Assembly: GCF_000265295.1 (NCBI RefSeq)
Contig: NC_018002.1
Coordinates: 124,001-188,000 of the forward strand
Source of the DNA: Sulfurospirillum barnesii SES-3
GTDB lineage: Bacteria > Campylobacterota > Campylobacteria > Campylobacterales > Sulfurospirillaceae
Length of the DNA: 64,000 nt
Reading direction: 5' to 3'
Under the pieces are notes generated by a model. It was not told the origin of the DNA. It saw nothing but the letters and a program-made list of their open reading frames with translations, and searched no databases. The position numbers were made by a program, and so were the translations under genes. Below, piece after piece: positions 45,726 to 55,906 of the stretch. The first letter of the stretch is position 1; the number at the start of each line of letters is the position of its first letter.

Positions 45726-46537
45726 AAAAGCTTTTTTTAATTTTAACACTTAGCCTCTCATTTTTGGGGGCAGCAGACCTTCATGAAAAAATAAGAAGTT
45801 TTATGGGAACAGCTAAATATGAAGCGCAGAAAAATTTAATTAACGTACTGTTTGCACAAAATGCGCAATTTTTAAATCCTAATGGAGACGTAAACAGCAT
45901 TAAAGTGATCTCTGTTTTAAAGAAAAATGGTTTGATGCAATTACTCTACGACAAACCTGTCAATTTACGCTTAGCTTTTCGTACCAAGCAAGACCCTTTT
46001 ATTTTTTTAAAAATTATTAATGAATCTTTGGAGTTAATGGGATATAACTATTTTTTAACAAATAATGCGTTACGCGATAGTGGTGGTTTTGTATGGGAAA
46101 TTTACCTTCAAACAGAGCACATTCTTGATCCAGAAGTTTTTTCAAATATCTTAGAAGCCAGAGGGTGTACGATTACCAATATTGTTAAAAACGAAAACCA
46201 CTACTGGTTTTATGATATTAATTCAGATAATGCTTACTTAAGTGCTAAAAAAATAGAAAGTGGCATTACAACACCTCTTGGGAAACCTTTAAATCCGTAT
46301 TGGATCGATATTAAACATGCTCAGGAGATTACGCTAAGTGCTAATGCCGCAGACCGTTGGTTCCCAAATGTTCTGTTTTTTGATGAAAATCTAAACCTCT
46401 TGAGTCATGTGAAAGCAGATGAGTCAACACGAACCTTAAAATTAAAAGTACCGCAAGGGGCTGTCTATCTTAAAATCAGTGATACGGTGATGCTTGATAA
46501 TATTAAGCATGGATTATCTTTACATGTAAAAGAATAA
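45719..46537 (+). CDS. Secreted protein of unknown function
   Basis: 272 residues with a signal peptide (about 1-18, ending SFLGAA before DLHEK). No domain recognised; the body looks like a mixed alpha/beta periplasmic protein. The start, a GTG (MVKKLF...), overlaps the stop of the upstream membrane-protein gene, so the two products may act together in the periplasm. Position corresponds to Cj0151c as I recall. It ends with a TTACATGTAA copy at 46520, read as Leu-His-Val-Lys-Glu. Confidence 0.7.
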   Translation: MVKKLFLILTLSLSFLGAADLHEKIRSFMGTAKYEAQKNLINVLFAQNAQFLNPNGDVNSIKVISVLKKNGLMQLLYDKPVNLRLAFRTKQDPFIFLKIINESLELMGYNYFLTNNALRDSGGFVWEIYLQTEHILDPEVFSNILEARGCTITNIVKNENHYWFYDINSDNAYLSAKKIESGITTPLGKPLNPYWIDIKHAQEITLSANAADRWFPNVLFFDENLNLLSHVKADESTRTLKLKVPQGAVYLKISDTVMLDNIKHGLSLHVKE

Positions 46538-46549
46538 AAGGAATAAAAA

Positions 46550-47761
46550 ATGTTTGATGAGATTCGCTTTAATACCATTGATAGATTGCCTGGGTATGTG
46601 TTTGCACAAATTAACGAATTAAAATTATCTGCCCGCCATGCAGGGGATGATATTATTGATTTTTCTATGGGAAATCCAGATGGAAGAACCCCACAGCATA
46701 TTATTGATAAATTGGTTGAATCGGCTCAAAAAGATGGAACACACGGTTATTCTGTCAGTAAAGGTATTTTTAAATTACGCTTAGCAATTTGTAACTGGTA
46801 TGCTAGAAAATATGGTGTTACGCTTGATCCCAATACCGAAGCAGTAGCAACTCTTGGAAGCAAAGAGGGTTTTGTGCATTTAGCACAAGCGATTATGAAT
46901 CCAGGCGATGTTGCTGTTGTGCCAGATCCAGCATACCCCATTCATGCCTATGCTTTTATGATTGCGGGGGGCAATGTTCATAAATTTAGTTTAGATTATA
47001 ATGAGCACTATGAGTTGGATAAAGAGCAGTTTTTTATTAAGCTGAAAAAAGTGTTTCGTGAGTCTGCTCCAAAACCTAAATTTGTTGTGGTCAATTTTCC
47101 TCATAATCCAACCTGTGTGACAACCGATGTTTCATTTTATGAAGAATTGGTTGCTTACGCTAAAGAAGAGCGTTTTTATATCATCAGTGATATAGCCTAC
47201 GCAGATCTCTCGTTTGATGGTTATGAAACACCTTCTATTTTTCAAGTAGAGGGTGCTAAAGATGTTGCGGTTGAGTGTTACACTCTTTCTAAAAGTTATA
47301 ACATGGCAGGTTGGCGTGTGGGGTTTGTTGTAGGAAATAAAAAACTGGTTGGTGCATTACAAAAAATTAAATCATGGTTTGATTATGGAATGTTTACACC
47401 CATTCAAGTAGCCTCTACTGTAGCACTCGATGGCCCTCAAGAGTGTGTCGATGAAATAAGAGAAAAATACCGTAAACGTCGAGATGTTTTAGTCGAAAGC
47501 TTTAATAATGCAGGTTGGGAAATGCAAAAGCCCCAATCAACCATGTTTGTATGGGCAAAAATCCCTAAAGTAGCAGAACATTTAGGCAGTATGGAATTTG
47601 CAAAACAGCTCTTAAAAGAGGCAAAAATTGCGGTCAGCCCTGGTATTGGTTTTGGTGAATCAGGTGATGCCTACGTACGAATCGCTTTGATTGAAAATGA
47701 AAATAGAATCCGTCAAGCAGCACGCAATGTGAAGAAGTATCTAAAGAGTTTAGAAGGTTAA
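46550..47761 (+). CDS. Class I/II PLP-dependent aminotransferase
   Basis: 403 residues, fold-type I aminotransferase. The PLP-binding lysine is Lys248 in LSKSYNMAGWRVGF. Other markers are DFSMGNPDGRTP, VVVNFPHNPT and the C-terminal RIALIENENRIRQA. It sits directly before hom, so a role in aspartate-family amino acids is plausible, for example as alanine or diaminopimelate-type transaminase; the exact substrate is not certain. Confidence 0.88.
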   Translation: MFDEIRFNTIDRLPGYVFAQINELKLSARHAGDDIIDFSMGNPDGRTPQHIIDKLVESAQKDGTHGYSVSKGIFKLRLAICNWYARKYGVTLDPNTEAVATLGSKEGFVHLAQAIMNPGDVAVVPDPAYPIHAYAFMIAGGNVHKFSLDYNEHYELDKEQFFIKLKKVFRESAPKPKFVVVNFPHNPTCVTTDVSFYEELVAYAKEERFYIISDIAYADLSFDGYETPSIFQVEGAKDVAVECYTLSKSYNMAGWRVGFVVGNKKLVGALQKIKSWFDYGMFTPIQVASTVALDGPQECVDEIREKYRKRRDVLVESFNNAGWEMQKPQSTMFVWAKIPKVAEHLGSMEFAKQLLKEAKIAVSPGIGFGESGDAYVRIALIENENRIRQAARNVKKYLKSLEG

Positions 47762-47766
47762 AACGA

Positions 47767-49038
47767 ATGATTAAAGTTGGAATTATTGGGGTTGGAACCG
47801 TTGGAAGTCATGTGGTTAAAATTTTACAAGAGAATGAAGATATTATTACCGCACGCAGTGGCAAAAAAATTGTTCCAATTATGGGGATTGTACGGGATAC
47901 CCGTAAAAAAAGAGATGTTTCTATTCCTCTAAGCTCAAATGTGGATGATGTCCTAGAAAATCCAGAGATTGACATTGTTATTGAGTTAATGGGTGGCGTG
48001 GATGAGGCGTACCAAATTGTAACACGAGCGCTTAAAAATAAAAAAGCAGTGGTAACTGCCAATAAGGCATTACTCGCATATCATCGTTATGAATTACGCG
48101 ATTTAGCAGGCTCTACTCCTATTGGTTACGAGGCAAGTGTTGCGGGCGGAATTCCAATTATTAAAGCACTTCGTGAAGGTCTTAGTGCCAATCATATTGA
48201 AGCCATTAAAGGAATTATGAACGGTACATGTAATTTTATTCTGACCAAAATGATGAATGAAAAGGCAGAATTCACCGATGTCCTCAAAGAAGCACAAGCC
48301 TTAGGGTATGCAGAAGCTGATCCAACCTTTGATGTGGGTGGCTTTGATGCTGCACATAAATTGTTAATTTTGGCAAGCATTGCCTATGGCATTGATGTCA
48401 AACCTGAAGAAATTTTAATTGAAGGCATTGAATATATTAACAGTGAAGATATTTATTTTGCCAAAGAGTTTGGGTATAACATTAAACTTCTGACCATTGC
48501 CAAAAAAAGTGGTAACGAAGTAGAACTTCGTGTTCATCCTGCACTGGTTCCTATGAAACAGATGATTGCAAAAGTGGATGGAGTAATGAATGGCATTAGT
48601 GTGATTGGTGATAGGGTCGGTGAGACCATGTATTATGGACCAGGTGCTGGAGGAAGTGCAACTGCAAGTGCCGTTGTATCAGACTTGATTGATATTGCAC
48701 GTCACCAAAAAAATTCTCCAATGTTAGGATTTATAAAGCCATTAGAAAAAAGTGGTTTAACATTGATGCCAAAAAATAATATTTGCACCCAATACTACAT
48801 TCGTGCAACTGTCATAGATAAAATAGGTGTATTATCTAAAATTTCAGAAATTTTAGGGAAGCATTCTATTTCAATTCGAAGTTTTTTACAAAAACAAGAT
48901 GGAAAAAGAGAGGAGTGTGCTGTATTACTCTTTTCAACACACACGTGTAAAGAGCATGACATTCAAAATGCTTTGCATGAATTGAGTGAGTTAGAATTTA
49001 TTGAGCATAAGCCAGTCATGATACGTATTGAGGAATAA
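47767..49038 (+). CDS. hom: Homoserine dehydrogenase
   Basis: 423 residues. NAD(P)-binding GVGTVG (8-13), substrate region KGIMNGTCNFILTKM and the DVGGFDAAHKL segment carrying catalytic Asp/Lys residues are visible. A C-terminal ACT domain (about 345-420, TVIDKIGVLSKISEIL) allows feedback control, probably by threonine. It makes homoserine for threonine and methionine synthesis. Directly followed by a UPF0102 gene with no gap. Confidence 0.95.
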   Translation: MIKVGIIGVGTVGSHVVKILQENEDIITARSGKKIVPIMGIVRDTRKKRDVSIPLSSNVDDVLENPEIDIVIELMGGVDEAYQIVTRALKNKKAVVTANKALLAYHRYELRDLAGSTPIGYEASVAGGIPIIKALREGLSANHIEAIKGIMNGTCNFILTKMMNEKAEFTDVLKEAQALGYAEADPTFDVGGFDAAHKLLILASIAYGIDVKPEEILIEGIEYINSEDIYFAKEFGYNIKLLTIAKKSGNEVELRVHPALVPMKQMIAKVDGVMNGISVIGDRVGETMYYGPGAGGSATASAVVSDLIDIARHQKNSPMLGFIKPLEKSGLTLMPKNNICTQYYIRATVIDKIGVLSKISEILGKHSISIRSFLQKQDGKREECAVLLFSTHTCKEHDIQNALHELSELEFIEHKPVMIRIEE

Positions 49039-49365
49039 ATGAGTGTAAAGATAGGCAAAGAGGCAGAAGAGAGAGCCTGTGCTTATCTTGAGGATGAAGG
49101 GTATGCTATTCTTGAGCGCAATTTTTATTCAAAATTTGGTGAAATAGATGTTATTGCATTAAAAGAAAGCACCCTTCATTTTTGCGAAGTTAAATATTCA
49201 AAAAGATATGACCCTATTGTTAGAATTACTCCAGCAAAAATGCAAAAAATCATTAAAACAATTCATTACTATTTGTTAACACATAAGACCAGATATGACT
49301 ATCAAATGGATGCTATTTTAATAACAAACGAAAAAATTGAAATAATAAAAAATATTAGTTACTAA
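49039..49365 (+). CDS. YraN/UPF0102-family putative endonuclease
   Basis: 108 residues of the YraN fold, related to Holliday-junction-resolvase-type nucleases. The family motif GKEAEERACAYLEDEGYAIL is followed by GEIDVIALKESTLHFCEVKY, whose Glu/Asp/Glu/Lys residues (E-x-D...E-x-K) are the expected metal site. The activity is not proven in the family. Starts at the base after the hom stop. Confidence 0.88.
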   Translation: MSVKIGKEAEERACAYLEDEGYAILERNFYSKFGEIDVIALKESTLHFCEVKYSKRYDPIVRITPAKMQKIIKTIHYYLLTHKTRYDYQMDAILITNEKIEIIKNISY

Positions 49366-49409
49366 AAAAATAACTTTGTATGCTATGGTAATTTTAAAGT
49401 TAGAGTGAG

Positions 49410-49415
49410 TATAAT
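49410..49415 (+). promoter_or_regulatory. Candidate -10 element for trxA
   Basis: TATAAT 35 bases before the trxA ATG, without a clear -35 hexamer, as is common for housekeeping promoters in this phylum. Confidence 0.45.
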
Positions 49416-49450
49416 TGAGTATCAATAAAATAACGTTTTAGGGGAAAAAA

Positions 49451-49768
49451 ATGGGAAAATATATAGAGTTAAATGCATCAAATTTTGATAGTACCGTAGC
49501 TGAGGGTGTAGCCTTAGTAGACTTTTGGGCACCTTGGTGTGGACCATGTCGTATGATCGCTCCTGTTATCGAAGAGTTGGCTAATGATTTTGATGATAAA
49601 GCAAAAATTTGTAAAGTCAATACAGATGAAGAGCAAGATGTTGCAATTAAGTATGGTATCAGATCTATTCCAACAATTCTTTTCTTTAAAAATGGTGAGT
49701 TGGTTGACCAAATGATTGGTGCATCGTCCAAACAAGTTTTAGCAGATAAAGTTAATTCACTTCTTTAA
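49451..49768 (+). CDS. trxA: Thioredoxin
   Basis: A 105-residue thioredoxin. The active site WCGPC places the redox cysteines at 30 and 33. The conserved cis-proline is in RSIPTILFF and the buried Asp in LVDFWA. It is reduced by the thioredoxin reductase encoded next. AGGGG precedes the ATG. Confidence 0.97.
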   Translation: MGKYIELNASNFDSTVAEGVALVDFWAPWCGPCRMIAPVIEELANDFDDKAKICKVNTDEEQDVAIKYGIRSIPTILFFKNGELVDQMIGASSKQVLADKVNSLL

Positions 49769-49801
49769 TTACATGTAACAAGGGAGCCTAAGCGCTCCTT
49801 T
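49769..49801 (+). terminator. TTACATGTAA plus possible terminator after trxA
   Basis: TTACATGTAA at 49769-49778 begins at the first base after the trxA stop. It is followed by AAGGGAGC ctaagc GCTCCTTT, an imperfect stem with a bulge and a short T-run (49780-49802). Confidence 0.5.
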
Positions 49802-49891
49802 GGATACACTACCTCCTATGAAACTTAGTTTAAATAACATATCGTTTTTTAGAGTAACTCTAGGGATTATCACCCAAAATAAGGAAATATA

Positions 49892-50824
49892 ATGTTGGAT
49901 TTAGCAATTATTGGGGGAGGCCCCGCAGGTCTTAGCGCAGGACTTTATGCAACACGTGGTGGTTTAAAAAATGTTGTTATGTTTGAAAAAGGGCTCCCTG
50001 GTGGGCAAATCACAAGTAGCAGTGAAATTGAGAATTACCCAGGAAGTGCAGAAATTTTAAGTGGTTTAGATTTTATGGCACCATGGTCAGAGCAATGTAT
50101 GCGATTTGGTTTAAAGCATGCTATGGATGAGGTGACACGAATTTCAAAAAATGCGGATGGTAGCTTTCATATCGCACTTGCAGGCGGTAAAAGTGAAGAA
50201 GCAAAAAGTGTTATTATTGCTACAGGAAGTACTCCCAAACGTGCCAATTTTGAAGGTGAATCAGAATTCTTCGGTAAGGGCATCAGTACGTGTGCAACAT
50301 GCGATGGTTTTTTTTATAAAAATAAAGAAGTGGTTGCCCTAGGTGGTGGTGATACGGCTCTTGAAGAAGCTCTTTATCTTTCACATATTTGCTCAAAAGT
50401 TTATTTAGTGCACAGAAGAGACACTTTCCGTGCAAGCCCTAGTACTATCGAAAAAGTCAAAAATAACCCAAAAATTGAGCTTGTTTTAAATGTGACCGTG
50501 AAAAAAGCGTATGGTGATAAAATGGGTTTAAATGGCATTATTGTTGTTGATTCGGAAGGGAAAGAACGTGATATTGCGGTTCCTGGCGTGTTTGTTTTTG
50601 TTGGAATGAATGTCAATAATGCGATTTTAAAGCAAGATGATGGTACCTTTTTATGCGATATGGATGCAAATGGGAATGTAGTCGTTGATTTGAATATGCA
50701 CACATCAGTAAAAGGATTATTTGCTGCGGGAGATGTTCGTATTAAAGCTTCCAAACAAGTGGTATGTGCAGCAGGAGATGGTGCAACAGCAGGTATTCAA
50801 GCACTCGAATACGTGAATCATTAA
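49892..50824 (+). CDS. trxB: Thioredoxin reductase
   Basis: A 310-residue flavoprotein that reduces thioredoxin with NADPH. FAD-binding [13 protein letters not shown] (8-20), redox pair Cys134/Cys137 in CATCDGF, and a second dinucleotide motif [13 protein letters not shown] are visible. Length matches the low-molecular-weight class. Preceded by AAGGAAA and separated from trxA by 123 bases with a palindrome. Confidence 0.96.
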   Translation: MLDLAIIGGGPAGLSAGLYATRGGLKNVVMFEKGLPGGQITSSSEIENYPGSAEILSGLDFMAPWSEQCMRFGLKHAMDEVTRISKNADGSFHIALAGGKSEEAKSVIIATGSTPKRANFEGESEFFGKGISTCATCDGFFYKNKEVVALGGGDTALEEALYLSHICSKVYLVHRRDTFRASPSTIEKVKNNPKIELVLNVTVKKAYGDKMGLNGIIVVDSEGKERDIAVPGVFVFVGMNVNNAILKQDDGTFLCDMDANGNVVVDLNMHTSVKGLFAAGDVRIKASKQVVCAAGDGATAGIQALEYVNH

Positions 50825-50840
50825 TAAGGATACGGTAAAG

Positions 50841-51608
50841 ATGATAAATGTTGGAATTCATGGCTCAACAGGTAGAGTGGGTCGGTTATTAATTGAAAAT
50901 CTAATGAAAGATAAAGAAGCAAGACCTTATGTTTTGCATGCCTTGGAAGATTTTAATTTCACCCCTCCAAAAGAAGCAATTTTAACCGATTCAGTCAGTG
51001 AACTTTTAGAGAAAAGTACAGTTGTTATTGATTTTACCATAGCAATGGGAACAGAAGTTTTACTTGAAAATGTACTCAAAAATCCAACACCTTTAGTCAT
51101 TGGTACAACAGGGCTTAACGAACACCAACATAATCTTTTGAAAGAAGCAGCAAGTAATATGCCCATTTTGTATGCTACGAATATGTCTTTAGGTGTAGCG
51201 GTTTTAAACCGTTTGGTTGAGCTTGCATCAAAAAGTTTGAGTGATTTTGATATTGAAATTGTCGAGCAGCATCACCGCTTTAAAAAAGATGCACCTAGCG
51301 GCACTGCATTAACATTGGGTGAACATGCTGCACGTGGTCGAGGTCTTCATTTAGATGATGTTCGCGTGAGTGGAAGAAACGGATTAATTGGTGAGCGTAG
51401 TAAAGATGAAATTGCTATTATGGCACTTCGTGGAGGTGACATTGTAGGGCGACATACCGTAGGATTTTACAATGATGGTGAATTTATTGAGATGAATCAC
51501 ACCGCAACCAGTCGTGATACCTTTGCAAAAGGGGCTATTAAAGCCGCAAAGTGGATCATTAATCAACCTAATGGTCTCTATACAATTAGTGATTGCTTAG
51601 GTCTTTAA
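50841..51608 (+). CDS. dapB: 4-hydroxy-tetrahydrodipicolinate reductase
   Basis: 255 residues. N-terminal GSTGRVGRLL (about 8-17) binds NAD(P)H. The catalytic EQHHRFKKDAPSGTA motif carries the His pair and Lys of DapB. It acts in lysine and meso-diaminopimelate synthesis. It follows trxB after 16 bases and precedes purF by 18, so the three form one operon. Confidence 0.95.
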   Translation: MINVGIHGSTGRVGRLLIENLMKDKEARPYVLHALEDFNFTPPKEAILTDSVSELLEKSTVVIDFTIAMGTEVLLENVLKNPTPLVIGTTGLNEHQHNLLKEAASNMPILYATNMSLGVAVLNRLVELASKSLSDFDIEIVEQHHRFKKDAPSGTALTLGEHAARGRGLHLDDVRVSGRNGLIGERSKDEIAIMALRGGDIVGRHTVGFYNDGEFIEMNHTATSRDTFAKGAIKAAKWIINQPNGLYTISDCLGL

Positions 51609-51626
51609 AAAAAGGTGATATAAACG

Positions 51627-52964
51627 ATGTGTGCGATTGTTGGTGTATTTGATGTAAAACATGCTTCTAAAATAGCTTATTATGCTCTGTTTGCGATGCA
51701 GCATCGTGGGCAAGAAGCAACAGGAATTAGTGCTAGTAATGGTAAAAAAATTCGTACGATTAAAGATAATGGCTTGGTAACAGAAGTCTTTAACGAAGAA
51801 AAACTCTCTTTTTTAAATGGTGACATGGCGATTGGTCATAATCGCTATTCAACAGCAGGAAGTGATTCTGTGAGGGATGCTCAGCCTGTTGCTGCAAGTT
51901 ATAAATTAGGTGATATTTCCGTTGTTCATAATGGTAATTTAATTAATAAGCATGAAGTAAGAAGTAAACTTATTGAACAAGGTGCCATTTTTCAATCATC
52001 TATGGATACAGAAAACATTATTCATCTGATTGCTCGAAGCCAACAAGGAAAACTTCAAGATCGTATCATTGAAGCTTTACATGTAATCAAAGGAGCGTAT
52101 TGTCTTTTGATTCAAAGCCGTACAAAAATGTTTGCTGTGCGTGATCGTTATGGTGTTAGACCTCTTTCTATTGGTCGATTGAAAGAGGGTGGTTTTATTG
52201 TTGCAAGTGAAACGTGTGCACTTGATTTAGTGGATGCGGAATTTGTTAGAGATGTTAGACCTGGCGAAATGATCATTTTTCATCAAGGTGAAACAGAGTT
52301 TGAGAGTATACAACTCTTTGAGCCTGATCCACATATTTGTGCTTTTGAATTTATCTATTTTGCAAGACCTGATAGTGTGATTGAGGGTAAAAATGTTTAT
52401 GCAACCCGTAAAAAAATGGGAATGAAGCTTGCAGAATTAGCACCTGTTGAAGCAGATTTTGTTGTGCCTGTTCCTGATAGTGGTGTAAGTGCTGCTCTAG
52501 GTTATGCGCAAGCCAGTGGTATTCCTTTTGAAATGGCAATCGTGAGAAATCATTATGTAGGAAGAACCTTTATTGAGCCAACGCAAGCAGTGCGTGATTT
52601 GAAAGTAAAACTAAAACTCTCTCCTATTCATAAAATCTTAGAGGGTAAAAAGATTGTAGTTATTGATGATAGTATTGTTCGAGGTACCACATCAAGACAG
52701 ATTGTCAAACTGCTCAAACGAGCAGGTGCTGCTGAAGTGCATATGCGTATTGCTGCTCCAACGATTGAACATCCTTGTCTTTATGGTATTGATACACCTA
52801 GCTATAAAGAACTTATTAGTGCCAATAAGAGTGTCGAAGAAGTCAGAGAATATATTGAAGCAGATTCCCTTGCTTTTTTAAGTGTGGATGCGCTTAAAGA
52901 GAGTATTGGGAATGACATGAATTATTCTTTGGTGAGTTTTGATGGAAATTATTTTATTAAATAA
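51627..52964 (+). CDS. purF: Amidophosphoribosyltransferase
   Basis: A 445-residue enzyme that makes phosphoribosylamine, the first committed purine step. Cys2 (MCAIVGVFD) is the glutaminase nucleophile and needs removal of Met1. Glutaminase markers are QHRGQEATGI and GHNRYSTAG. The PRPP loop is VVIDDSIVRGTTS. No propeptide is present. Confidence 0.95.
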   Translation: MCAIVGVFDVKHASKIAYYALFAMQHRGQEATGISASNGKKIRTIKDNGLVTEVFNEEKLSFLNGDMAIGHNRYSTAGSDSVRDAQPVAASYKLGDISVVHNGNLINKHEVRSKLIEQGAIFQSSMDTENIIHLIARSQQGKLQDRIIEALHVIKGAYCLLIQSRTKMFAVRDRYGVRPLSIGRLKEGGFIVASETCALDLVDAEFVRDVRPGEMIIFHQGETEFESIQLFEPDPHICAFEFIYFARPDSVIEGKNVYATRKKMGMKLAELAPVEADFVVPVPDSGVSAALGYAQASGIPFEMAIVRNHYVGRTFIEPTQAVRDLKVKLKLSPIHKILEGKKIVVIDDSIVRGTTSRQIVKLLKRAGAAEVHMRIAAPTIEHPCLYGIDTPSYKELISANKSVEEVREYIEADSLAFLSVDALKESIGNDMNYSLVSFDGNYFIK

Positions 52965-52985
52965 TATAATCTCTTTGACTATTTA

Positions 52986-53012
52986 ATGGGGAATATCGTC
53001 TAAATTCCCCAT
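52986..53012. terminator. Hairpin between convergent purF and DUF2393 genes
   Basis: Perfect 9-bp stem ATGGGGAAT (52986-52994) / ATTCCCCAT (53004-53012) with a 9-base loop, in the 68-base gap between convergent genes. There is no long T-run; probably a bidirectional terminator. Confidence 0.6.
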
Positions 53013-53032
53013 CTACAAGCAAGCTTAGAAAC

Positions 53033-53569
53033 TTAATAACAAGACAGATCATAACGTGTATAGGGCTTTTCGTAAGAGGGGGGATAAGGCATAAACACAG
53101 TGAAATTTCGTATTTCCCCTTTAGCCAAATTTTCAGCAATCACAAATTTCTTTTTTGTCTCAATGACAAGAGTTGCATCGCGTTTAAAGAAATTTTGAAA
53201 AGCAGATTTTGGAACGAAAATAGCAGAATCTGTCCCTATGCGTTCTAAAGAGGCATTGAAAATTTTTACTTCCAACGTACATGTACCAATTGTAAATTTA
53301 CCAGTATTTCTAATTTGTCCAGAAATAGAAAAAGATTCATTAATTAAAACTTTTTTTTGAACAATATTTTCAAGACGGGCAACTTTCGTGTATTTATCAA
53401 GTGCATAAAAAATGAGTGCGGTCAAAAGAAAAGTAATCAAGATATTGGCTAGAATAGGCGCTAAAAGAGATTGCTTTTCATTGTAACGCATCGTAAGCCA
53501 AAGTATGAATGAAAAAAGTAAAATCGTAAGAATAAGAGCAACCCAATGCAGGGAAGTCATATAGGTCAT
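53033..53569 (-). CDS. DUF2393-like membrane protein (second of tandem pair)
   Basis: 178 residues: two N-terminal membrane helices (about 7-25 and 36-56), then a beta-rich domain outside the membrane, ending DLSCY. It shares length, layout and the C-terminal cysteine-tyrosine end with the gene just upstream, so the two look like a divergent tandem duplication. I recall similar pairs near ilvE in Campylobacter. Function unknown. Confidence 0.72.
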   Translation of the reverse strand: MTYMTSLHWVALILTILLFSFILWLTMRYNEKQSLLAPILANILITFLLTALIFYALDKYTKVARLENIVQKKVLINESFSISGQIRNTGKFTIGTCTLEVKIFNASLERIGTDSAIFVPKSAFQNFFKRDATLVIETKKKFVIAENLAKGEIRNFTVFMPYPPSYEKPYTRYDLSCY

Positions 53570-53579
53570 GGTTTCTCCT

Positions 53580-54116
53580 TTAGTAGCATTCAGCCCTCAG
53601 TGTAGCATTAAAATCACCAGTGTAATGGAAATCATCAAAAACAATTTGATAATGTAGTGATTCACCTTTAGGTATTGTTTCTCTTAAAATCATTGATTGA
53701 CTTGCAAGAGGTTTTAATGAAAGAAGATACGCTTTAAAACCAGTCGCCTCGTTAGCCTTAAATACGGAAGTACTTAAAAAGCATACATTGAACGTATTAG
53801 TAGATTGATTGTAAATTGTTGTTTCTAGGATAAATGAAGATGAAAAGTTTAATTTTTGAATTGAAGTGATTTCTGTATGGGTTTTACGTAAAGTTTCATT
53901 GAGCTTTTTATGAATAAAAAAAGGTGTAATACATAAGAGAAGTAAAGCAAAGATAATAATAATTAAAGAAAGTGAAGAAGATTTTTTGGCGAGTAATGTC
54001 GCCAAAAAAATCAGTATTAAAAATGTAATCAATAACCATGCATACGCCAAATAATCATAGAAAGCAAGATTTTGGAAGTAGGTTATGAGTGAGAGTTTAA
54101 AAGCGTCAATGTTCAT
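53580..54116 (-). CDS. DUF2393-like membrane protein (first of tandem pair)
   Basis: 178 residues from ATG 54116: two close membrane helices (about 21-42 and 50-68) and a C-terminal domain ending RAECY. The start overlaps the hisIE stop by 11 bases, so translation is coupled. Longer frames reaching 54164 would overlap hisIE by 59 bases and are less likely. Confidence 0.7.
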   Translation of the reverse strand: MNIDAFKLSLITYFQNLAFYDYLAYAWLLITFLILIFLATLLAKKSSSLSLIIIIFALLLLCITPFFIHKKLNETLRKTHTEITSIQKLNFSSSFILETTIYNQSTNTFNVCFLSTSVFKANEATGFKAYLLSLKPLASQSMILRETIPKGESLHYQIVFDDFHYTGDFNATLRAECY

Positions 54117-54789
54117 TGCGGCTATTCTTCTCTTCAATGCCACCAAGACCAAAGCGTCTTTCAAGTTCTTTAGAAATTAAAGAGGGATGAATATCTTTAG
54201 CACCTAATGCCACTAGGGTATGAAACATTAAATCAGCTGCTTCATAAACCATTTCATCTTTGTTAGCATCTTTGTAAGCAAAACAAAATTCTCCTGCTTC
54301 TTCAACAACTTTTTTCAAAATAGTATTTTCGCCTTTATGGAGTAAAGACGCAACATAAGAGGTCTTTGGATTTGCATGTTTTCGCTCTTGAATAATATGA
54401 TAAATTTTATCAGTAATAGAATACGCTGCAATCTCTTTTGCTTCTTCTTTAGGGGCTTCTTGTGTATCAATACGGTTAAAAAAACATGAACTTCGTCCCG
54501 TATGGCATGCAACGCCTATTTGTTCTACTTTAAGTAAAAGTGTATCGCTGTCACAGTCAAGATAGACTTCTTTAATGTATTGAAAATGACCGCTTGTTTC
54601 ACCTTTTTTCCAAAGAGCTTGGCGGCTTCTGGAGTAATAATGTGCAAGGCCAGTTTTAAGGGTTAATGTAAGTGCTTCTTCGTTCATGTACGCAAGCATT
54701 AAAACATTACCACTGCCTACTTCCTGTGCGATGACAGGAAGTAGGGGTGTTTTTTCCCAATTAAGGGTGTTTAATAATTCGAGACTCAT
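54106..54789 (-). CDS. hisI: Bifunctional phosphoribosyl-AMP cyclohydrolase / phosphoribosyl-ATP pyrophosphatase
   Basis: 227 residues with HisI (about 1-125: [18 protein letters not shown], the zinc-binding CDSDTLL and [13 protein letters not shown] cysteines) fused to HisE (about 135-220: [27 protein letters not shown]). It carries out steps two and three of histidine synthesis. No other his genes are near. Its ATG overlaps the SPFH gene stop (ATGA). Confidence 0.94.
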   Translation of the reverse strand: MSLELLNTLNWEKTPLLPVIAQEVGSGNVLMLAYMNEEALTLTLKTGLAHYYSRSRQALWKKGETSGHFQYIKEVYLDCDSDTLLLKVEQIGVACHTGRSSCFFNRIDTQEAPKEEAKEIAAYSITDKIYHIIQERKHANPKTSYVASLLHKGENTILKKVVEEAGEFCFAYKDANKDEMVYEAADLMFHTLVALGAKDIHPSLISKELERRFGLGGIEEKNSRNEH

Positions 54790-55877
54790 TTTGCAATACT
54801 AACTGCTTTTTGACTGTCTTTGGTATCGACCCAGATATTTGGTACGGAACCTCCAGGTGTTAAGAAAATCTTAGCATCTTTATTTTCACGAAGTGCCTCA
54901 TTAAACTTGCCTTGAACTTCTATTTGACGAAGATTTAAAAGCTGTGTAGAGATACTGTCGCTAATTTTTTTGTTGGCATAAGCATCTGCGTCCGCTTCGA
55001 TTTTAATAGCATTGGCTTGACCTTGAGCATTAATTTCTCTTGCTTTAGCTTGACCCTCTGCTTCAGCAGCACGTTTTAGGGCTTGTTGATTAGCAATTTC
55101 AACTTCATAACGTGTTCGTTCTACTTCTTGTTTAGCAACTTGAACACGTTCAATTTGCTCTTTAATTTTAACAGGAAGGACGATTTCGCGAAGCTGTACT
55201 GTTAAAAGTTCAACAGGTTGACCTGGCTGTGCGTCGATGGCTTTACGGATTCCTTCTTCGATATTAATAGCAATTTCATTACGCTTTTGGGGGAGTTCTT
55301 CTGCATTAAACTTACCAATAACACTTCTGGTAACATCTCGAACAACAGGGTTGATAATTTTATCTTCCCATGACATACCCCATGTAGCAATGGTTTGAGG
55401 CGCTGTGGTTGGCTCAAGTTTGTATTGAACAGTTAGTTCAATAGAAACAGGTAGACCTCTTGCATCAAGTACTGAAATAGCAGCATTTCGTTTAATACCT
55501 GAACCTCTTTGAATCACTTCACCTAAATCTTCGCTGGAAGAGTAGTTCATAATACGTACTTTTGTATCCACAATAAACACTTGCTGAATAAAGGGAATAA
55601 AAAGATGAAAACCTGGCTCCATTGGTGTTGATTGAAATTTACCCGCAGTTGCTTTAATACCCATCTCACCTGAATTAATAATGACAAATGGTTTTGCAAC
55701 AACAAAAAGAACCACAATAGCAATTAAAACATAGAAAAAACCTGCTTTTTTCCCGAGGTTTTTCATAAAATCAGGAGGTTCAACATTAAAGGGCGTACGG
55801 TTATCATTGTCACCGCCACCACCAAAGCCTCCTCCACCGTTTTTCTTTTTAAAATAATCATTCAAATCTGCTGGCAT
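54786..55877 (-). CDS. SPFH/prohibitin-family membrane protein
   Basis: 363 residues: a Gly/Asn-rich cytoplasmic N-terminus ([13 protein letters not shown]), one membrane helix (about 46-66), an SPFH domain (about 66-240), then a long Ala/Glu-rich coiled coil ([20 protein letters not shown] and on). Layout resembles HflK and prohibitins, which form membrane rings that modulate FtsH protease. No hflC partner is adjacent. AGGAAT lies upstream of the ATG. Confidence 0.85.
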   Translation of the reverse strand: MPADLNDYFKKKNGGGGFGGGGDNDNRTPFNVEPPDFMKNLGKKAGFFYVLIAIVVLFVVAKPFVIINSGEMGIKATAGKFQSTPMEPGFHLFIPFIQQVFIVDTKVRIMNYSSSEDLGEVIQRGSGIKRNAAISVLDARGLPVSIELTVQYKLEPTTAPQTIATWGMSWEDKIINPVVRDVTRSVIGKFNAEELPQKRNEIAINIEEGIRKAIDAQPGQPVELLTVQLREIVLPVKIKEQIERVQVAKQEVERTRYEVEIANQQALKRAAEAEGQAKAREINAQGQANAIKIEADADAYANKKISDSISTQLLNLRQIEVQGKFNEALRENKDAKIFLTPGGSVPNIWVDTKDSQKAVSIAK

Positions 55878-55906
55878 AGTATTCCTTTAGTTCAATTTTA
55901 AATACA

